Source: Kitagawia praeruptora
Lineage: Eukaryota > Streptophyta > Magnoliopsida > Apiales > Apiaceae
Reading direction: 5' to 3'
DNA: 64,000 bases
Assembly (NCBI GenBank): GCA_037693485.1
Contig: CM075346.1
Coordinates: forward strand, 108,916,501-108,980,500
A model generated the notes under the pieces. That model was given only the letters and a program-made list of their open reading frames with translations. It was not told the origin of the DNA and ran no database searches. Shown piece after piece: positions 59,012 to 64,000 of the stretch. Every line of letters begins with the position of its first letter. Positions within the stretch are counted from its first letter, which is position 1. Both the position numbers and the translations under genes were made by a program.

Positions 59012-61783
59012 CTAAGAGACTTTGCCTTGGTCATCATCATATTTCTTGTCATCCCTCTTCTTCTTATTTTCATCACCCTTATTACTCATGTGATGTCTTC
59101 CCCTTCCATCACTTTTATCTTTATCCTTGTCTTGATCACCATCCTTGCTTGGGTTGAACTTAGCAGACTCAGGTACAATGCCAGTTGCAATGTATGATCT
59201 GAGATAAGATATAGCTTCCAATTCTTCTGCTGTTCTTACACCCTTCTTCTTGTTCAGCTTCTCAATGATGGCAATAATGAGGGGTTTGTTCTGAGGGACT
59301 AGATGCTTAGGAATGATCAACTGCTTGACATCATCAATTCTGGTTGCAGCTTGATAGATGATGGTTCTAGGATTTGTGATTACTTCAGGTAGCCTTGAGG
59401 GTTGATCATTCCTTAAGTCATCAAAGAGACTCTTGTTATTTTCATTCCCTTTTTCAATCAGTCCAAGGAACACATCCACTTCTGAGTACTTTAGGCTTTG
59501 TAGAGTGTTGAAAGTCAAATGCCATATTTTTGACTTAGATACCATCATTATCTCCTTGAACCATAAGTTGTTGAATTTCCTAGGAATAACAGTGAGGTAG
59601 TCAATCTGCTCATTCAACTCTCTCAGATAGAACTGAGTATCACCAGCTTGTTCCCTTGTGGCTTTCAGAAACTCCAAGAAGGTTGTATCATGATAGACAT
59701 TTGAATTAACAACTTCTTGTAGCTTGGACTCAGTAATGACTTCAGCTTCTACAGGCTTGGCACTTTCAGATTTGAATGATGGAGGTTCATCAACTAGCAT
59801 GCTCCCTGTAACCACTGTGGTTGTGATAGATTGCTTTTGACCACTAGGAGTAATGACATGCACAGTTGGTAGAGTGACAGTTGGAAGTGAGGTAAGAGGC
59901 TCATCAACTTTGGATTTTCCTTTGCCTGGCACATTAGGTATGGATTTTGAAGCCCTTTGGTGACCACCCTCCTTTATCTGTATGCCTATCTCCTTAGGTT
60001 TCTCCCCCTTTGGATTTGAATTCCTTATCCTTTTCTCCCCCTTAGGCTTGTTGTCAGGCACAGAGGCTTTAGAAGTGACCTTTGGGTTTGAAAACTCTTC
60101 AGGTAGAGGGAGACCCATATGCTTCATCATGGCAGCCAACATAGATTGCTGATGCAGAAGAACATTAGCTGTTGTGGTTGCTTGAGTGTCCAACTGATCA
60201 TTGAGAAGTGCAACCTTGTCTGTAAGATGAGCATTAGACTTAGTGAGAGTAGCTACCTCCTTTTCAAGGGCATCTACCTTGCTGAACAATTCAGTAGATT
60301 TGAAGCCAGACAGGGATTGGTCTTTAAGTCTCGGCACTTCAAACCTAGACATGTCATGCACTGGAACTTCAGTTACCAGCCTGTCTCCATATAAATTCTT
60401 GAACATTGTCTTCAGCATGGCATTGGAGTCTGTGGTTTGATCAGATAGAGATTGAAATTTATGCCCCAGACTTGTGACATTATCCTTTAGCAGTGCTAGC
60501 CCATGATCCATCTTGGTGCAGGTGGTGTTACAGTATTTGAGGTCTTTAAACACACTGTCCAACTGAGGGAATTTGGCATCAAAGGTCCTCTTAATTTCTT
60601 TAACTTTAGTGACTGTCTTATCACACACCCTGCTGACCTCAGATTTGACTCCTTTTCCAAGATAGTGGGCAGCCTTGAGAAATCCCTTGTGTGAATCATT
60701 CATGGCCTCATACACTTCACCAGGTGTCAGAGATTTGGCATTGGATCCTAGTGAAGTGATGTATTCCTCCCTGAGATATTGAAGTGCTTCATCAAGAGTA
60801 ATATCATATTTTCCTTGCAACCAGGCATCTATATTGCCATCTCTCTCAACATCATCAACTATCTTTGTCTTCTGCATCTCCACATCATCCCTATGGCATA
60901 GCAGAATGGCTTCATAGTCTGGATTAGGGATGTTGGAGGTGACCAAGTTCTGAGCAATCTTGACAAACTCAGGAATCTGATCCACAACTAAGCTTTGAAG
61001 TGCTTCAACCGTCAATTGTGGTGGAACAGACCCTGATCCTGAAGCACTGTCATGTTGCACAGGCTTCAGCCATTGTGACAGAAAGTCAGAGCTAGAGCTA
61101 GGCAAGCTAGACTCCTCAGTTACAGATGCAACTTCTGTAACGGATGGATTGACTCTACTACCGGTGTTTGTGATGGTGTCATTAGGAGATGCCCCAGCAT
61201 GCATTCCCTCACCATCTAAATGTGAGTCCTGGGTGGTGAGCAAGGTGTCATGCACCAAGTCACTTGAATTCATTGGCTCATCAAAAGAAAAGAATTCTTG
61301 ATGATCAATGCCTTGCTCCTCAATTGCTTGAGTTGCAGGCTGCAAAGAAATTTGAGTGGTAGATTCTGGAAGAGAAGTGTCATTTAGATTAGAGCTTGGC
61401 AACTCCCCTTGAGAGATAGAGGGAGTTTCAATTGTGATGTGCTCTCAACTCAGTGTTGTGCCAGCCTTATCACTCCCATGTGCGGACTCTGTATAGGTAG
61501 GTACATTGGGGAGGATGCTTGATTCTATAGATGCACCCTGTTGAGCGGATACATCTAGTGAACTGTTTGCCCCTGATTTTACAACTTCAGCCATTTGTGT
61601 GACTGAAGAGGTGGTTTTAGTTTTCTTCTTCTTTGACCTGATTAGGGGTGACTCAGGTGCCTCACTTTCTAATTCTACAGCCAATGCTGCTTCAGACAGA
61701 ATGGTTAAAGGTGCAGAAGCAACCTGTTTTCTCTTCTTCTCCTTTTTACTAACATCACCCTTTTGAGAGGATGATGCAGTTGT
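59012..61783 (-). pseudogene. Long extra 3' ORF of the outer Copia/Sirevirus-like element
   Basis: Frame 61402-59012 has 796 codons; the same frame continues upstream of one TGA (61445-61447) to the point where the inner element is inserted (61783), so more than 900 codons are open save one stop. The N-terminal half is Ser/Thr-rich and acidic. A coiled coil is at about residues 370-420 (DALEKEVATLTKSNAHLTDK). A folded-looking block FLEFLKATREQAGDTQFYLR to EELEAISYLRSYIATGIVPE follows, then a Lys/Asp-rich tail. No RT, protease or integrase motif. Position next to the 3' LTR is that of the extra (often called env-like) ORF of plant Sireviruses; its function is unknown. Confidence 0.7.
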
Positions 61784-62520
61784 GTTAACTCGAATAACTT
61801 GTAAAAGGGGGGGGGGGGGGTTGAATACAAGTTATATAATCGTGTCTGATTTTTGCTTGATTATATGAACAAGAACAAACGAATGAATCAAACTCTTGTT
61901 TGTATTAATAAGATCAAATACAAACTCTACCAAAGGTGTACAATACCTTTAGCAGCTGCTGACAATACAAATCTCTCTCTTTTTGTTTCGAACTCTCGAA
62001 TACAAACCTTATACAGAGCTACGCACATTCACTTGTTCGACTCACACTCTTTACAATGATATTGAGAGAGTATTTATAATGCTACCTATCAACTAATAAC
62101 AGAAAGATATAATCTATACATGACAATGTTCTGCCTTCTAGTCGATAGTTTCCTTCAATAGAAAAACTCTTTCCTTCATAATATCTTCTTGCTTGTTCTT
62201 CAAACAACGATCCTGTTTTATAGCACTTACCAGTTTCTGTAGCATCCATAATGACATCATCAGTAACACGACTGATATCAGGATCTGTACACTGCATCAG
62301 TATCTGATCAACCATCAGTATTGGACCATCATCAGGATTTGCTCTCTGTTCCTGACATGTAGTCTCTGATACACTGTTCATTCCTGACTAAACTATACAG
62401 ACAACTGTCTTACACATAAATCCTATATACAGTGCTAAATCCTTTATAAGATCAGGATTACAAGAAGTATAATGTGTAAATTCTATTCTTAACATCACAA
62501 CTTATGAATTATTCCTAACA
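61784..62520 (-). repeat. 3' LTR of the inner Copia/Sirevirus-like element
   Basis: 737 bp, TGTTAACTCG...CCTAACA, reverse-oriented relative of the solo LTR at 51427-52132. It has a G13 run at 61808-61820 where the other copy has C7. Followed by the polypurine tract (- strand ATAGGGGGAGAT, 62521-62532). The insertion interrupts the outer element's extra ORF; the second LTR and target duplication are outside the window. Confidence 0.92.
61808..61820. repeat. G13 homopolymer
   Basis: A run of thirteen G in the LTR, prone to length errors in sequencing and replication. Confidence 0.85.
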
Positions 62521-62737
62521 ATCTCCCCCTATTTATGCTTTAAAATCTGAAGCATAAATCTAAGTTGTGGATGTCAAAACATATGACAATACAACCAGAA
62601 TAGAATTTATGAATGTAGAATTATGAAGTTAAGTACCTCCTTCTCAGATGTAGACGTTTATCTAGTACTTAGAAGAAAGAATTTTAACTATTAATGCTGC
62701 TCTTCCTTTACTACTTCCTAGCTGAGATTCACCACTG

Positions 62738-63964
62738 TCACTCCTGGTTCTTCTTTTTACTACCCTTTGTCTGATCTTTATCTCCCCCAGCTTTATCATC
62801 CTCAGTCTGGTGGTGTTGTTGTTGTTGTCTTTGAATTGTCTTTATCTCCCCCTTTTTGACATCAGCAACATTAATTCCAAGAGATTTAGAAACAGAACAA
62901 ATGAGATTCATAAGAACTGCTTGATTTTCCATAATTGTGACTTGGTTATCTTCAAGTGATTGAAGTCTTGTTTGAATATCAATTTGAGAATTCTGAATAT
63001 CTTTCAAAACATCAGAATGAACTTCAATGTTGGAAGTGCTTCTAGTATCTCTAGTATTAGAATCAGAAAGAACTGTATCTTCAAGTCTTGTAGAAGAAGT
63101 TGCTTGATTTGTATGATATTCAAGTAATAAAACCTGATTAGAAGTATCAACATCTTCATCTTTCTGTTCTGAAACTGAAACATGATCATCATCTCCTTCA
63201 CCAGTATTCTGTGTACTAACATCTTCAAATCCTGACTCCTCCTTAGAGTGATCAAAGACTGTTGATGTCTCAATTCTAGCTGATATTGGAAGTACATACA
63301 AAGGAACACTAGGATCATTAGGATCTTCATCTGGTACATATGTATCAAGAGATTGCTTTATCCTGGCACCTCTTCTGTTAATGATTCCTGCAAGCCTCTC
63401 CTTTTGCTTCTGAGCTTTAACTTCTGGCTTTGCATTGTGATGTGCTAGGTCATTCTTCTGATACATTTTGATGAATGAATAAGCACCAGCATCCATACCC
63501 AAATTTTCAGACCAAGATTCAGGAAAAACCTGATCCCAGAAATCAAATGATGGTTTCCTAATTTTCTCTCCCTCACTATGGAGTTGATCATCCATACCCT
63601 CATTCTCACTTTGACTTACTAAAGTCAACACTCTTTCTACCTCACCTTTTGCCTGGTCAGGAGCCAGCCGCTCAAATTGTGGATCTAAGTCCATCTTTTC
63701 AAGTGTATCACTCAAATTTAGATAAGTGCTCTCATGACCTATAGAAAAATAGAGTTTAGAAGAAGTTTTTATACCTGAACTCACATGGAGAGAGGGTTCC
63801 TCATTTGGCATGTGGCTTGAGGTTTTCTCCAAGGAGTGAGCTGCTATAGTCTCTGAACCCTTACAATCATCTTCTTTCCTTACAGAAACTACAGGCTCCA
63901 GTATACCACTTTCAGGTTCTTTACTAGACTCTGATGTCTTCAGTAATACTTCATTAGACACCAT
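62738..63964 (-). CDS. Extra 3' ORF of the inner Copia/Sirevirus-like element
   Basis: 408 codons uninterrupted, from an ATG at 63964 to TAG/TGA-type stop at 62738, about 220 bp before the 3' LTR in element sense; the true start may be outside the window. Acidic Ser-rich N-terminal half; KPSFDFWDQVFPESWSENLG and GAYSFIKMYQKNDLAHHNAK in the middle; RLAGIINRRGARIKQSLDTY; a predicted coiled coil QTRLQSLEDNQVTIMENQAV; Gln/His run and Lys-rich tail. It has no known enzyme domain. Same place and general build as the ORF of the outer element, but a different sequence. Confidence 0.65.
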   Translation of the reverse strand: MVSNEVLLKTSESSKEPESGILEPVVSVRKEDDCKGSETIAAHSLEKTSSHMPNEEPSLHVSSGIKTSSKLYFSIGHESTYLNLSDTLEKMDLDPQFERLAPDQAKGEVERVLTLVSQSENEGMDDQLHSEGEKIRKPSFDFWDQVFPESWSENLGMDAGAYSFIKMYQKNDLAHHNAKPEVKAQKQKERLAGIINRRGARIKQSLDTYVPDEDPNDPSVPLYVLPISARIETSTVFDHSKEESGFEDVSTQNTGEGDDDHVSVSEQKDEDVDTSNQVLLLEYHTNQATSSTRLEDTVLSDSNTRDTRSTSNIEVHSDVLKDIQNSQIDIQTRLQSLEDNQVTIMENQAVLMNLICSVSKSLGINVADVKKGEIKTIQRQQQQHHQTEDDKAGGDKDQTKGSKKKNQE

Positions 63965-64000
63965 AGTTAGTACATCACCGTCTTTAAGTGTTGTTTGCTG
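63965..64000 (-). other. Window edge inside the inner retroelement
   Basis: The frame upstream of the ATG at 63964 appears open to the window end, so the ORF may begin further out. Confidence 0.4.

Noticed and set aside
58026..61402. Calling the retroelement 3' ORFs envelope glycoproteins
   Set aside because: No signal peptide, transmembrane helix or fusion-type feature is visible; only the position fits, so the function is left open.

Overview
The window is nuclear DNA of a flowering plant, probably a eudicot. The evidence is spliced genes with GT-AG introns and plant-specific families, surrounded by plant LTR retrotransposons (Tat, Athila and Copia types), Helitrons and MITEs. The species cannot be read from the sequence. 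No bacterial operon, CRISPR array, rRNA or canonical tRNA gene was seen.

Three host genes are clear. (1) 1-7950, + strand: the OEP61/TPR7 gene, a TPR chaperone receptor with a C-terminal membrane anchor. Ten exons are visible and the 5' end lies outside the window. (2) 33468-33941, + strand: a small intronless gene for a basic plant protein with one cysteine-rich hydrophobic segment, function unknown. (3) 36499-38968, - strand: the RING-H2 E3 ligase gene RHF2A, with seven coding exons and a probable 5' non-coding exon at 40651-40760. OEP61 and RHF2A are also neighbours in Arabidopsis (At5g21990/At5g22000), so this is a conserved gene pair forced apart by transposons.

Nearly everything else is nested mobile DNA. 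In OEP61 introns there are two solo LTRs of one family and a Harbinger-type MITE. Two hAT-type MITEs with perfect 8-bp target duplications lie at 8857-9541 and 12465-12961. From 10126 to 32812 there is one Tat-lineage Ty3/Gypsy element on the - strand (target duplication GTTAT). Its left LTR is interrupted by a Stowaway MITE and two abutting Helitrons. Its interior is interrupted by a 1.6-kb TRIM-like element (16928-18528) and a 3.7-kb solo LTR (21829-25538). Its gag-pol is broken by stops and frameshifts, and between pol and the 3' LTR it carries an extra reading frame on the opposite strand.

From about 41.4 to 56.5 kb lies a Helitron stack: a 5' fragment, a Helitron at 42247-56530, and inside it a 12.4-kb Helitron insertion (43215-55628). 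The inner Helitron holds a shrunken Athila-type element (45247-51237) and a solo Copia-type LTR (51427-52132). From 56.9 kb to the end there are two nested Copia/Sirevirus-like elements on the - strand. Each is seen only at its 3' LTR, polypurine tract and long 3'-terminal extra ORF. The inner one has the same LTR family as the solo LTR at 51427.

The genes do not form a shared pathway. The main content is the insertion history, which can be read base by base because many insertions keep target duplications or empty-site copies.
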